A DNA stretch of 64,000 nucleotides from Psychrilyobacter atlanticus DSM 19335 (lineage in GTDB: Bacteria > Fusobacteriota > Fusobacteriia > Fusobacteriales > Fusobacteriaceae). Shown one piece after another: positions 1 to 9,700 of this stretch; within the stretch, counting starts at the first letter, position 1, and every line of letters begins with the position of its first letter. The stretch spans positions 1,038,986 through 1,102,985 of the forward strand of contig NZ_KE384547.1 of NCBI RefSeq assembly GCF_000426625.1, given 5' to 3'. Below the pieces are notes generated by a model that searched no databases, was not told the DNA's origin, and saw only the letters and a program-made list of their open reading frames with translations. The translations under genes and the position numbers were made by a program.

Positions 1-676
1 TTTCACCTTCTATCTTTCCGTCCCTTATCTTTATAATCCTTCTGGCCTTCTCAATGATCATGATGTCATGGGAGGAAAAGATAAATGTAGTCTTTTTTTC
101 TAAATTTATTTTTACCATTAGATCTAAGACCTCTTTGCCGGTCTGGGTATCTAAATTTGCCGTGGGCTCATCTGCCAAAACCAGGATGGGATCTTTGATA
201 AGAGCACGTGCTATGGCAACCCTCTGCTGCTGCCCGCCGGACAGTTCCGAAGGTCTTCGGTCTTTTAACTGAAAAATCCCTAATTCATGGAGAAGGCTAT
301 CAATCTTCTCTTTTTTTTCTGTAGGGCTGTGTTTTTCACACAGATCCAGAGCAAATTCAATATTTTCATAGACTGTCAGTACAGGAATAAGGTTATAACT
401 CTGGAAGATAAATCCTATCTTATCCCTCCTAAAATTTGCCCTCTCATCTTTATTTAAAAGACTGATATCCTGGTTATGGATAATAATTTTTCCCTCAGTG
501 ACGGAATCCATGGCACCTATAATATTTAAAATAGTCGTTTTCCCTGAACCAGAGGGGCCTGCTATTACGGCAAAATCACCAGAATCGATCTTAAAGTTGA
601 TATTGTCTATGGCTCTGACCTCTACCTTTCCATGTTTATATATTTTTGTTATTTCTTTTCCTTCTACAATTGTCAT
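1..676 (-). CDS. ABC transporter ATP-binding protein, LolD/MacB type (3' end cut by window)
   Basis: The reading frame starts at an ATG at 674-676 behind a TCCTCC complement (ribosome site AGGAGG) at 681-686 and is open to base 1. The protein shows Walker A GPSGSGKT near residue 39, signature LSGGQQQR, Walker B ILVLADEP followed by TANLD, and the switch histidine in SSHD. The short soluble ATPase with a Q-loop in FIFQSYNLIP is typical of the LolD/MacB/FtsE group, which drives permeases that act on lipoproteins, peptides or drugs in the cell envelope. About 225 residues are visible, so only the last few are probably missing; the permease would lie further left. It follows the outer-membrane protein gene by 8 bp and is likely co-transcribed with it. 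Substrate is unknown. Confidence 0.88.
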   Translation of the reverse strand, partial: MTIVEGKEITKIYKHGKVEVRAIDNINFKIDSGDFAVIAGPSGSGKTTILNIIGAMDSVTEGKIIIHNQDISLLNKDERANFRRDKIGFIFQSYNLIPVLTVYENIEFALDLCEKHSPTEKKEKIDSLLHELGIFQLKDRRPSELSGGQQQRVAIARALIKDPILVLADEPTANLDTQTGKEVLDLMVKINLEKKTTFIFSSHDIMIIEKARRIIKIRDGKIEGE

Positions 677-684
677 AGATCCTC

Positions 685-1647
685 CTAAAAAAACATCTTA
701 GTTCTAAAAACGATCTCGTTGGTTAATTCTTTATTATCTTTAGTCAAGTATCCATATTTTTCAAAATTATGGTAGTAGTTATAGGCAAATTCAAAATTCA
801 CATAATCATTGTATATATAATTTAAAGTTGTGTTTAAATATCCTCCATCATCTATAAGGAGACACCCCTGATAAAATTCAAAAGATTCATTTATCCTTAA
901 ATTATAGGTGAAATAGGTCCCGCCCCCCTCCTTGTTATAAAATCCTTCCATGGCAGTATAGACATTTTTCTGGTAGAGATTAAAGTTGTAGTCGATTCCT
1001 GCGACCAGGGTATAAAGATCATCGGTTTCATATTTATCATAGGATATCTGCCCCCAGACTCCAATAATGAGATCTCCCTTAGTCTCTAAAACAATCCTTT
1101 CATTTTTCTCGATTTTTCCGGTTATTGGAGATGGTTGTGCAATATGAAAATAGTTCATCATAACTTCAAAATCATCTATCAGGAAAGTGTATCTTCCTGC
1201 AAAATTTTCATCTTTTTCATCGGTCTTAAATCCAATGAATTCAAGTCTGGACATATCCGAAAGACTGTATTTGAACCTTATAGAATCGACTCCTCTTTTA
1301 TCGGATTTAGGATCTTCTATATCGATCTCATTGAATACATCTGAAAAGTTGAAGATATAGCCATGACCCCAGCTTATGGTCTGCCGGCCTGCTGAAAGGG
1401 TGAGGTCGTCTATATAATACTCTAAATACCCCCGGTACAGGTCTACACTAGGATCTGCTCCCTCCTCTCCAATGAGGGAAAGTTCTGTATAAAAATTTTC
1501 CCCTTCATGCCGGAGGCCTGCAATCCCTTTATAGTACCAATAATTTTCCTCATAATTCTGCAGGCTGTAATCTCCCCTTAACTCCAAAAAATAATCTATG
1601 GAAAAGCACAATTGAGTGATGAAAAAAAATAAAATAAAAATCTTCAT
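685..1647 (-). CDS. outer-membrane beta-barrel protein, porin-like
   Basis: A 320-residue protein with a Sec signal peptide (cleavage probably after CFS at residues 14-16), followed by alternating aromatic/polar segments typical of beta strands, for example YRGYLEYYIDDLTLSAGRQ, and a C-terminal phenylalanine (KMFF) of the kind recognised by the Bam machinery. No catalytic motif is visible. The stop codon is 8 bp before the ATG of the ABC ATPase, so the two form an operon, which suggests the barrel is the outer-membrane partner of that transporter. This pairing is inferred only from position. Exact porin family not recognised. Confidence 0.7.
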   Translation of the reverse strand: MKIFILFFFITQLCFSIDYFLELRGDYSLQNYEENYWYYKGIAGLRHEGENFYTELSLIGEEGADPSVDLYRGYLEYYIDDLTLSAGRQTISWGHGYIFNFSDVFNEIDIEDPKSDKRGVDSIRFKYSLSDMSRLEFIGFKTDEKDENFAGRYTFLIDDFEVMMNYFHIAQPSPITGKIEKNERIVLETKGDLIIGVWGQISYDKYETDDLYTLVAGIDYNFNLYQKNVYTAMEGFYNKEGGGTYFTYNLRINESFEFYQGCLLIDDGGYLNTTLNYIYNDYVNFEFAYNYYHNFEKYGYLTKDNKELTNEIVFRTKMFF

Positions 1648-1758
1648 AAGATGCCCTCCAAATTTTAAAGATAGGTTAAGAAGCCTGCTATATAAATGTT
1701 ATACAGGTTGAAATAGTGGAATCCTTTTAAAAATATAAATAAAGGAACTAGGAAAAGT

Positions 1759-1782
1759 TTATATTTACAGGTATAAATATAA
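1759..1782. promoter_or_regulatory. perfect 9-bp inverted repeat upstream of the DUF305 lipoprotein gene
   Basis: TTATATTTA at 1759-1767 and TAAATATAA at 1774-1782 are exact inverted copies separated by CAGGTA. The inner part TTTACAGGTATAAA is one base away from a TTTACA-NN-TGTAAA symmetric site, similar to the TACAnnTGTA box of CopY-type copper repressors. It lies 21 bp before the ATG. An operator role is inferred; pure AT symmetry can arise by chance in this genome. Confidence 0.3.
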
Positions 1783-1802
1783 AAAAATAAAGGGAGGGAA
1801 AT

Positions 1803-2549
1803 ATGAAAAAGATGAATATCGGGAAAATTTCATTGTTGATAACGGCAATTTTATTGGTTGGGTGCAGCGCTCTTAATAAACCTGGTGACAGCCATATGGA
1901 CGGGCAGACTCATATGGAGACTGAAAGTCATATGAAGATGGATACCCATATGCATGGAGAGATAGATTCTGTGGATGTGTTTACACCTGTGGAAGAATTT
2001 TTAAATTTGGAATTGGATAATTATAAGGACTACGAAGTTTATGGGCACAGGGTTATGATGGCAGATAATTCTAAGTACATTACTAAAAATACCGGAAATA
2101 TTTTTATGAATTATATGATCCCCCACCATGAGGGAGCTATAATAACAGCCCAGGGGATAATTCTTATTACTGAAGATGAAGAATTAAAGACCCTGTGTGA
2201 AGGGATAGTTACTTCACAGGTAAGGGAAGTAAAGGAGATGCAGCAGCTGCTATCTTCTAAAAGGTTGATTGATAATGAGGTTAAAGGTTTTGAACAACTC
2301 ATGGTGAAATTAATGGATGAGATGATGGCAGAGATGGTTATACCTGAAGATAATTTAAATAAAAAGGAGGCGGAAACTTTATTTTTATCCAATATGATAG
2401 ATCATCATAAAGGTGGAGTAAGGATGGCAGAGGAATATTTGAAGGTCGGGAAAAACAGCAGTTTGATAGAACTCAATAAACACATAGTAACTACTCAGAA
2501 TAAGGAGATAGAGATCATGGAAAGATTGTTGGGAAACAGGCAGATATAA
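1803..2549 (+). CDS. DUF305 lipoprotein with Met/His-rich linker
   Basis: A 248-residue lipoprotein: signal peptide with lipobox LVGC (Cys21), then a linker with repeated HM pairs (SHMDG, THMET, SHMKM, THMHG) over residues 31-56, then two DUF305 half-repeats each with an HH pair, MIPHHEGAI near residue 104 and MIDHHKGGV near residue 200. DUF305 is a four-helix ferritin-like fold found in exported proteins often linked to copper or other metal handling; the HM pairs would suit Cu(I)/Ag(I) binding. The ATG follows AAAGGGAGGGAAAT. It is monocistronic, and its terminator is interrupted by the IS at 2583. Metal identity is an inference. Confidence 0.85.
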   Translation: MKKMNIGKISLLITAILLVGCSALNKPGDSHMDGQTHMETESHMKMDTHMHGEIDSVDVFTPVEEFLNLELDNYKDYEVYGHRVMMADNSKYITKNTGNIFMNYMIPHHEGAIITAQGIILITEDEELKTLCEGIVTSQVREVKEMQQLLSSKRLIDNEVKGFEQLMVKLMDEMMAEMVIPEDNLNKKEAETLFLSNMIDHHKGGVRMAEEYLKVGKNSSLIELNKHIVTTQNKEIEIMERLLGNRQI

Positions 2550-2625
2550 AAAATTTAGTCTATAAAAAAAAGCCGTCAAAGTTAAACTGTACCCTTTGTC
2601 AAGGACACTTAAAAAAAAGGTATGG

Positions 2626-3477
2626 TTAAGATACTGTTAAAAGATGATTTCTGTATTGCACAGGAGTCATCTTTTTTAAGTTCCATTGATACCTATGGTT
2701 ATTGTAATAATTCATATATTTAGATACTTCTTTCTTTACATCATCTAATGTTTTTAAGGGCTTTAAATTTATTTCATCTTTCATATGTCCAAAGAATGAC
2801 TCCATAGGAGCATTATCCCAACAGTTACCTTTTCGCGACATTGATTGGATAATTTTCTTTGATTTCACTAATCTTTGAAACTTAGGATTAGTATAGTGAA
2901 AGCCTTGATCCGAATGAATAATGCACTCTGGATGGAGTTTAAACTTTCTTTTAACTAAGCGCTTAACCGTGTTTAAAGCAATATCAATACTAAGACTATG
3001 AGACACCTCATGAGCTAATACTTCATTAGTACTACCATCTTTTATTGTTGAAAGATAAGCTCTTTTTCCAATTCCATAAGTTAGATAGCTGATATCAGTT
3101 AGGAGAACTTTTTTAGGAACTTCTTGTTTAAATTCTCTTTTCAATATATTAGGGACAGTCGAATGTTCCTTAGTTGCTTTAGCTATGTTTTTATAGGGGT
3201 TCGGTTTTCTGTGAGGACATATTATTTCGTATTTTTTCATAATTCTTCTTATTTTTTTCAAATTAAAAATAGTATCAAATTCATTCTCTAAAATCATCCT
3301 GATACTTCGGGCGCCCTTCTTAAAACCTCTTCTATTAAAAGCTTTTAGAATTAATCTTTTGGAGTTTAAATCTTTAGCTTCTTTATTATTTCTATTTTTT
3401 TCTGAATTAATATAGTTGTAAAAACCAGACCTGGAAACCCCCGCTTGAAAACATAGAAATTTAATTTTTGATTTCAA
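2626..3477 (-). CDS. IS3-family transposase OrfB (DDE integrase core)
   Basis: Carries the HTH_21-like segment RRGFKKGARSIRMIL and an rve integrase core with the DDE residues visible in LLTDISYL, IIHSDQGFHYT and NAPMESFFGHMKDE, followed by the usual YNNHRYQWNLKKMTPVQYR. The apparent start is a TTG without a ribosome site. The same frame stays open upstream through RRDRKGGCLNKTEIFEA into orfA, where A-AAA-AAG (complement of 3558-3564) offers a -1 slippage site. The functional product is therefore probably an OrfAB fusion made by frameshifting, as is known for IS3 elements. Confidence 0.93.
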   Translation of the reverse strand: MKSKIKFLCFQAGVSRSGFYNYINSEKNRNNKEAKDLNSKRLILKAFNRRGFKKGARSIRMILENEFDTIFNLKKIRRIMKKYEIICPHRKPNPYKNIAKATKEHSTVPNILKREFKQEVPKKVLLTDISYLTYGIGKRAYLSTIKDGSTNEVLAHEVSHSLSIDIALNTVKRLVKRKFKLHPECIIHSDQGFHYTNPKFQRLVKSKKIIQSMSRKGNCWDNAPMESFFGHMKDEINLKPLKTLDDVKKEVSKYMNYYNNHRYQWNLKKMTPVQYRNHLLTVS

Positions 3478-3527
3478 CTTATATCTTTTAACTATTAATT
3501 TAATAGCTTCAAAAATCTCAGTTTTAT

Positions 3528-3938
3528 TTAAGCATCCCCCCTTTCGATCTCGTCTAACTTTTTTAAAAATTCATTCTCTATTTTTAAATATTCAATCTGT
3601 GCTTCTAAACGTTTAATTTTTTCTAAATCTGTTAACTCTCTTTTCAGAGGTCTTCCAGAAGATGTTTTCCTGGAATCCATTAAACCCAGTTCACCATTAT
3701 CTTTAAAAGCTTTCCTCCAACGTTTAGAGGAAGTTTCAACTCTTTTCATACCTAAAATATCCACATCAAAGCCAGCTTCCTCAAAAATTATACGCGGAGG
3801 CTTTCCCATTTTATATTCCTCAATAAATTTCTTTTTAAATTCAAAAGTATATGTAATAGCTTTATTTGAAACTTTAGAAATATTTTTATTTTTAGATAAT
3901 TTAGTAACTTCTATATCTGAAAATATTTTTTTAGACAT
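3528..3938 (-). CDS. IS3-family transposase OrfA (helix-turn-helix, leucine zipper)
   Basis: A 136-residue DNA-binding subunit. Residues 31-95 hold an HTH of the IS150 type (KKKFIEEYKMGKPPRIIFEE, then RWRKAFKDNGELGLMDSRK), and the C-terminus forms a leucine-zipper-like coiled coil (LEKIKRLEAQIEYLKIENEF). The ATG is preceded by AAAGGGGTG. Near its end the slippery heptamer AAAAAAG (complement of 3558-3564) would shift ribosomes into orfB. Confidence 0.92.
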   Translation of the reverse strand: MSKKIFSDIEVTKLSKNKNISKVSNKAITYTFEFKKKFIEEYKMGKPPRIIFEEAGFDVDILGMKRVETSSKRWRKAFKDNGELGLMDSRKTSSGRPLKRELTDLEKIKRLEAQIEYLKIENEFLKKLDEIERGDA

Positions 3939-4057
3939 TTAATTCACCCCTTTAAACTCTTATTAAAAAATTGTATCAAAAAAACCATGAAACTAACACT
4001 TTTTTTCAAGTGTCCAGTTTCATGGTTACAGTTTAAGTTATCTGACGGCTTTTTATA

Positions 4058-4624
4058 TTATATATTTTTTATAATTAAATCTGCTCTTCTTAACTTAGGA
4101 ACATAGTGGATATCATTAGATCTGAAATATCTGGTGTCAGAAGTGGTATCTATGATCTCTACAGTTTCTTTTGGTTTACCGATGGCAATCAAAATCCCTA
4201 AATCATAGTCATCTGAGATCTCTAAAAGATCTTTTATCACAGGTTTATTATAGGCACCAAGGAGACAACCACCATACTTCATATCCCTCAACTTCAACAT
4301 GATATTCTGGCTGGCAATTCCCATATCAAAATTGAACATGGCCTCACTAATACCTATTTTTTTCTCATTTAACATCAGGATATAAGCTGCCGGAGATTCC
4401 TCCTCTGTAGGATTCCAATTTATAAATCCAGCCCATTTAGTATGAGGAAAGACCTGACTGCAAATTTCCTCATTTGAGATTAAAACATATCTTATACATT
4501 GTGCATTTCTAGCAGAACTAGAATATCTGGCTATTTCAATAACTTCTTCTAACTCTTTTTTACTGATTTTTACCTTTTCAAAACTCCTAAAAGATCTCGT
4601 CTCTCTAATTAATTTATCAATCAA
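4058..4624 (-). CDS. nitroreductase-family protein
   Basis: An FMN-dependent nitroreductase-like protein of about 188 residues. Family features are RETRSFRSFEKVKIS, the active-site-like ARYSSSARNAQCIRYVLI, AMFNFDMGIASQNIML and the C-terminal GILIAIGKP. The frame is open to a TTG at 4669, but that codon has no ribosome site. The TTG at 4624 (giving MIDKLIRETRS) is preceded by AAGGGGG at a usable distance and matches the normal N-terminus of the family, so I place the start there. Substrate cannot be told; such enzymes reduce nitroaromatics, flavins or quinones. It stops 4 bp before the split terminator. Confidence 0.85.
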   Translation of the reverse strand: MIDKLIRETRSFRSFEKVKISKKELEEVIEIARYSSSARNAQCIRYVLISNEEICSQVFPHTKWAGFINWNPTEEESPAAYILMLNEKKIGISEAMFNFDMGIASQNIMLKLRDMKYGGCLLGAYNKPVIKDLLEISDDYDLGILIAIGKPKETVEIIDTTSDTRYFRSNDIHYVPKLRRADLIIKNI

Positions 4625-4721
4625 AAACCTTACCCCCTTATAAATATATCTACTAAAAGTATCTTTCAAAATTCAGCATATGTCAATAGTGGCAGGGGAT
4701 AATTTTTGTTTTAATGTTTAT

Positions 4722-6500
4722 TTAACGTTGCCTTTTATTTTCTCTTTTTATTTTGATAAAATTATAGTTCCCATTGATCTTCCTTTTATATCCAAAATTT
4801 GTAATAGTAGGAAAGATTCCTATCCTCCTGATCTCAAAGATATCATCGCTGAGACAGTATGAACCGGAGTCGGTGCCTACGGCGTAAGGATATCCTGCCT
4901 CACTGACCATCTTTTTAGCCCTGTCATCCAGATCACCATAGGGATAGGCAAAGGAATTCAGTTGAATATTTAATTTGTTCTCGGTGATCTCCTTATCCTT
5001 AAATATCTCATTTTTCATCTCCATGTCGCTCAGCTGGGAAAGTCTGGGATGACTGAGGGTATGTCCTCCAAATTCAATGATACCGCTGTCTCTCATCTCC
5101 TTCAACATAGGGAGGTCCATCATTTCAAAGGTTTTTTCATCGGTTAAATCAACATCCCATTTATTGTAGGTTCTATCAGAAACCAGATAGATAACAGCAT
5201 TGAATCCGAATTCCTTCAGGATGGGAAATGCATAGGTATAGTTATCTACATAACCGTCATCAAAAGTCAGCATGATATATTTTTTTTCAAACCTCTGGTG
5301 GATGGGAATACCAGCTAGATCACTAAACGTAATAGGGATATAGTTTCCCTTCTTTAAGATCGTCATATGATCCCTGAACTGATCGATGGTCACATAGGTA
5401 CCGTGTTTTCCAGATTCTGTATCTACATCCTTGATCACTCTATGGTACATGATCACAGGGATATCATATTTTTTTACCCTTACCCATTCCCTCTGATATG
5501 TTTTTTCCAGAGTATCCACAATCTTATGGATATTGAAGTTTTCTCCGATAATATCTATTACTTCTGCAGGAGTTTGTTTTAATTTTATACCGAGTTCTAT
5601 CTCAGATTTGATAAAATTCCAATCAAAATTATGGTTAGTTCTATCTCCTACATCTCCAAAATTAGAAGCTAAAGCTAAATGGGCGGTATCAGTATCTATA
5701 ATACCGATCTCCTTGGCTTCTCCAATGGCTAAAGTAGGTCTTCCCATAAGTAAACTCTCCATAGCAACCCTTCCCGCTCCTATAACCAGATCGGAATCAG
5801 CCATGAACTCATATACGTTATCGATATATCCTGTAAAGTTTACCTTGTTTTTAAAACTATTAAATCTTTCGGGGATATCTTTCCCGCCGATTATATTTAC
5901 AGTATATTTATCTAAATCAATGGAGTTAGTCAAGAGATTATAGGTTATATCCGCTTTAGGGCCTGATAAACGTCCAATGATAGAGATTACTTTTTTTTCA
6001 TTTTTAGGAGGAGTTGAGACTTTAAATTTACTTAGATCTATCCCATTTCTGAGAACCTTAATTGCAGCAGGATCGACACCAAAAGTTTCTATTAAATCAT
6101 TTTGTATATTTTCACAGACGGCATATCCACATCCAATGGGCTGTTTTCTTTTTCTGTGCTTGGAAACATGCTGCATCCCATGAACAGTAGTCACAAATGG
6201 AGTCTTTGTGAGTTTACAGGCTATTTCTGTACTCCAGGCAGAGGCACGGGAGTGGGCATGAACTACATCTATCTTATTTTGTTTTATTATTTTTACTATT
6301 TTTATTACCTGATCCAACCTTTGAAAGATATTTCTTTTATTGAATGCAAGGGGGATATACTTACCCCTGTTTTTTTTCGTCAGTGTATCGGAAACAAAAT
6401 ATAAATTATGTCCCCTATCTATTAATTTTTCTCCTATTTCAACTGCATATACTTCAGCTCCTGTAACTTCTAACTGAGATAATGCCATCAATATATTCAT
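4722..6500 (-). CDS. fusion of GT4 glycosyltransferase and NodB polysaccharide deacetylase
   Basis: One 592-residue frame with two enzyme domains. Residues 1-335 are a GT-B glycosyltransferase of family 4: N-terminal MNILMALSQLEVTGAEVY, VVHAHSRAS, the donor-site stretch SDLVIGAGRVAMESLLMGRP near 236-255. Residues about 348-575 are a NodB deacetylase: MYHRV at 351, TFDDGY at 412-417, metal histidines in GGHTLSHPRLS (H480, H484), and YPYG at 519-522. No signal peptide or membrane helix is apparent, unlike many secreted deacetylases. The likely role is transfer of an N-acetylated sugar followed by deacetylation during envelope or capsule polysaccharide synthesis. It stands alone with its own spacer; the acceptor is unknown. 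Confidence 0.88.
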   Translation of the reverse strand: MNILMALSQLEVTGAEVYAVEIGEKLIDRGHNLYFVSDTLTKKNRGKYIPLAFNKRNIFQRLDQVIKIVKIIKQNKIDVVHAHSRASAWSTEIACKLTKTPFVTTVHGMQHVSKHRKRKQPIGCGYAVCENIQNDLIETFGVDPAAIKVLRNGIDLSKFKVSTPPKNEKKVISIIGRLSGPKADITYNLLTNSIDLDKYTVNIIGGKDIPERFNSFKNKVNFTGYIDNVYEFMADSDLVIGAGRVAMESLLMGRPTLAIGEAKEIGIIDTDTAHLALASNFGDVGDRTNHNFDWNFIKSEIELGIKLKQTPAEVIDIIGENFNIHKIVDTLEKTYQREWVRVKKYDIPVIMYHRVIKDVDTESGKHGTYVTIDQFRDHMTILKKGNYIPITFSDLAGIPIHQRFEKKYIMLTFDDGYVDNYTYAFPILKEFGFNAVIYLVSDRTYNKWDVDLTDEKTFEMMDLPMLKEMRDSGIIEFGGHTLSHPRLSQLSDMEMKNEIFKDKEITENKLNIQLNSFAYPYGDLDDRAKKMVSEAGYPYAVGTDSGSYCLSDDIFEIRRIGIFPTITNFGYKRKINGNYNFIKIKRENKRQR

Positions 6501-6773
6501 TAAATTCCTCCTTGAATTTAGTTTTTGATTTTTTTGGATGCAACATCAAGTTGTTGTTTTATAGGTTTATTATACCATAAATTGATTTTGAAGCTGTGAG
6601 GGAATTTTAGATTGGATTGGTTGGTTTTTTCTATATCTATTAATTTTTTAACATAATTTTAGTTAAACTTTAATTTATTTTTTAAAAGTAGTATAATCTA
6701 TTCAAATTAAAACTAACTAAAATAATTTTTTTCTGAATAGATATTATTAAAAAAAATAAAAAAGGGGGGAAGA
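6501..6773. promoter_or_regulatory. divergent spacer with TATAAT and an inverted repeat before the NTPase gene
   Basis: TATAAT at 6692-6697 is a good -10 element for the plus-strand NTPase gene, without a convincing -35. TCTATTCA (6697-6704) and TGAATAGA (6734-6741) are inverted copies 29 bp apart, so the leader could fold or bind a dimeric regulator. The ribosome site is an unusually long G-run (6764-6771). Roles are inferred. Confidence 0.4.
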
Positions 6774-9700
6774 ATGAAAAAAGAGATAGATTACGAAATT
6801 TTGGGGGCAGAAGCTTTAGTTGCCAAAGATTATAAAGATTTAAAAGAGATAAAGGGAAGTTTAGATATTTTAAATAAAGTTATAAATGAAAAAAATGTAG
6901 AAAATATAGGAATAACAGGAGGTTATGGAGTAGGTAAAACTACTTTTTTAAACACCTTTATTCACTATTATGTTGAGAAGGTAGGAAATATAAAAAAACT
7001 ATTTGATTCTAAGAAAGAAGATGAAATAGGAAGACTAATAGAGTCAGATAAAGAAAAAGATAAGAAGAAATTAGAAAAATTAGGGAAATCAAATATAATT
7101 TGGATTTATTTTAGAAATTGTTTAAATATAATATTTAAACACAATCCTAAGCCCGTTAGGATTTCTTTGGCTACTCTAAACTCTTCGAATTCAAAAACTC
7201 AAGAAGAGACACAAAAATCTCTTTTTTCAATCGAAGAAAAAATATTGAAACAGCTTTTTTACTCAAAAAAAATAACAGACTTACCAAATTCTAGGTTTAA
7301 AAAGATAAGAAATTTGAGGAAAAGAGATGTCCTTTGTTTAGGATTTAGTGTATTAACATTAGTATTGACCTATTTATTTTTTAATGCCCCCTTAAGAAGT
7401 AAATGGAAATACTTTTTACTGAAATCTGATTATATGACTCTTGATTCTTCAATTATATCTTTTTTAAACATTAATTTTTTTAAAATAGATTTAGTATGGC
7501 TAGCTATTATTGGATTCTTTTTTGTTGTAAGTACTTACATTCTTCTAAAAGAGGGGATAATTATTTTTAATTTTGTAAAAGATAGTATTAAATATAAAAA
7601 AAGTGGCATAGAGATTAGTTCTAAAGAAGGATCTCCGTTAGATCAATATTTAGATGAGGTTATCTACTTCTTCGAAAAAACGAAAAGTGAGATTGTTATT
7701 TTAGAAGATTTAGATAGAGTAGGAGATATAGATATATTTATAAAACTAAAAAATATTAATAATAAATTAAATAAGTGTGAAGCAATAAAACAAAAAGTTA
7801 CATTTATATATGTTATGAAAGATAGTTTGTTCGAGAATACTTTTGAGAGGAGTAAATTTTTTGATTATATCCTTCCAATAGTTCCTCAAGTCAACTCTTT
7901 TAATTCAGAAACTGTTTTAAAGGAAAGGTTATCATCAGATATATCTAATGATAAAATAAGTGATAAATTCATTGAAGATATTTCAATATATATTCAGGAT
8001 ATGAGGCTTTTAAAAACAATCTGCAATGACTATGTTACTTATAAAAATAGGCTGGGAAAAAATGTTGTTAACTTAGAGAAATTTTTTAGTATGATGATTT
8101 ATAAAAATATTTTTTATAAAGACTTCGAGTTGCTCCAATTTGATAAAGGTGGGTTGTTTGAGATTTTAAGAAGTAAAAATAATTATATAAAAAAAGAGAT
8201 AGAAAGTAACAATAATAAAATTGTTACTTATAAAGAAAAAATAAAAAAAATAGAAGAAGAAACTTTGATAAGCATAAAAGAAATAAGGAAATTACTTATA
8301 TATGAATTGACACAAAAAATAGAAGGGATAAGCTCACTTTACGTAACTATAAATTATGTGGGTCTTAAAGAACTTTTAGAAGATGAAAACTTTGAAATTT
8401 TTCGAAAAACAAATAATATCTCCTGTATTAAAAATCGTTCTAAGATTTCTAGTGGGATAGGTTTTAAAGATATAGAAGAGGCAGCAGGTTTTGAATATGC
8501 TAAAAGAATAGAAAGTGTAAATAATAGACAACACCTTGATTTGCTCTATGGAAAAATTCAAAAGTTGAATAAACAAAATATAGAATTTAAAAGTTTAACC
8601 TCAAATATAGAACTCAAAAATTTAAGCTTGAAAGAAGTTTTAAAAGAGCTTGAAAGTGACTTTATTTTTGAAAAAATAGAAAAGTTTAATACTTTAAATA
8701 TAGAAGAACAGGAAAAACAATTATTAGTATACCTTTTAAAAAATGGGTGTTTAGATGAAGAGTATCATATGTATATTTCGATATTTAGAGAAGGGTCTTA
8801 TACTAAGAAAGAGTTAATGTTTTTACAAAAAATAAGGGTAGGAAGAAAGGAAGAATTTAATTATAAATTTAATAATATTGACGCATTGATGAAAAGGTTG
8901 AGAGAGGAAGATTTCTCTACAAAAGGGATATTGAATTTTGAGATATTGAAAAAGCTATTATTTAATAAGATGATTTCTCTTAAAGAGATACATAAAATTT
9001 ATTTAAATAAATTTTTAGAGCATTTTAAAGAAGTTTATTTTGAAGAATATGAATTTATAGATGTGTTTTTAGAGGATACAAAAATGTATAAAGGGTTATT
9101 AAGAGAGCTTTTTCAAGTTTGGGAGAACGTTTGGCAAGATTTAGTTAATTTAGATATAGGTGAAAATGAAAAAAAAGAATGGCTTTTGAGTTTGATTAAG
9201 TATGCGAGTCTTGAAAAATTGAAAAAAGAAATTGAAAAAAGTAATATAAGAGAGTTTATAAGTGGAATAGAGAATGATTTTTTTAAGTTTAATACACCTA
9301 TGAATAATTTAATATCAGTGATATCTGCGTGTGAATTAACTTTTAAAAGTATAGATATACCAGAAAAAAAGGATGAATTATTCAATTATCTCTATGAAAG
9401 CCACAATTATAATTTGACATTTGAAAATGTGAGAATAATTATTCAAAGAATACATGAATTGCCTATACCAGAACTATCAGAATTATTAGAAGCAAATTAT
9501 TCAACTTTAAAAAGAATTTTCCAAGAGGATGATCCTTTATGGATTAAGATTAGTAAAAATAAGAATGAATATATTAAAAATGTTTTTTTAGATTGGGGTG
9601 GAGAGTTAAAAGATAAAAAAGAAGATGTAATAGAGCTATTAAGAGACGATAAAATAGAGATAAAGCTAAGAAAAGAGATTTTGAAAAGAGAAAGGTTAAC

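Larger units (their letters stand above)
2583..4035 (-). mobile_element. IS3-family insertion sequence (IS150-like), 1453 bp, complete
   Basis: The ends are inverted: TAAACTGTACCC at 2583 and its imperfect complement GGTTACAGTTTA ending at 4035, each followed inward by a GGACACTT block. A 3-bp target duplication AGT lies at 2580-2582 and 4036-4038, in the 3-5 bp range of IS3 elements. Inside are orfA and orfB in different frames. The right end holds an extra sub-terminal hairpin (ACCATGAAACT against AGTTTCATGGT, about 3984-4027). Both orfs look intact, so the copy may be active and recent. A related 61-bp palindrome lies at 53484-53544. Confidence 0.93.
2567..4054. terminator. bidirectional terminator split by an insertion sequence
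   Basis: The left arm AAAAAGCCGTCA is at 2567-2578 and the exactly complementary right arm TGACGGCTTTTT is at 4043-4054. Removing the IS (2583-4035) and one AGT target copy restores a 12-bp stem with the 8-base loop AAGTTATC, flanked by an A-run and a T-run. It would serve both the DUF305 gene (plus) and the nitroreductase gene (minus). Confidence 0.85.
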
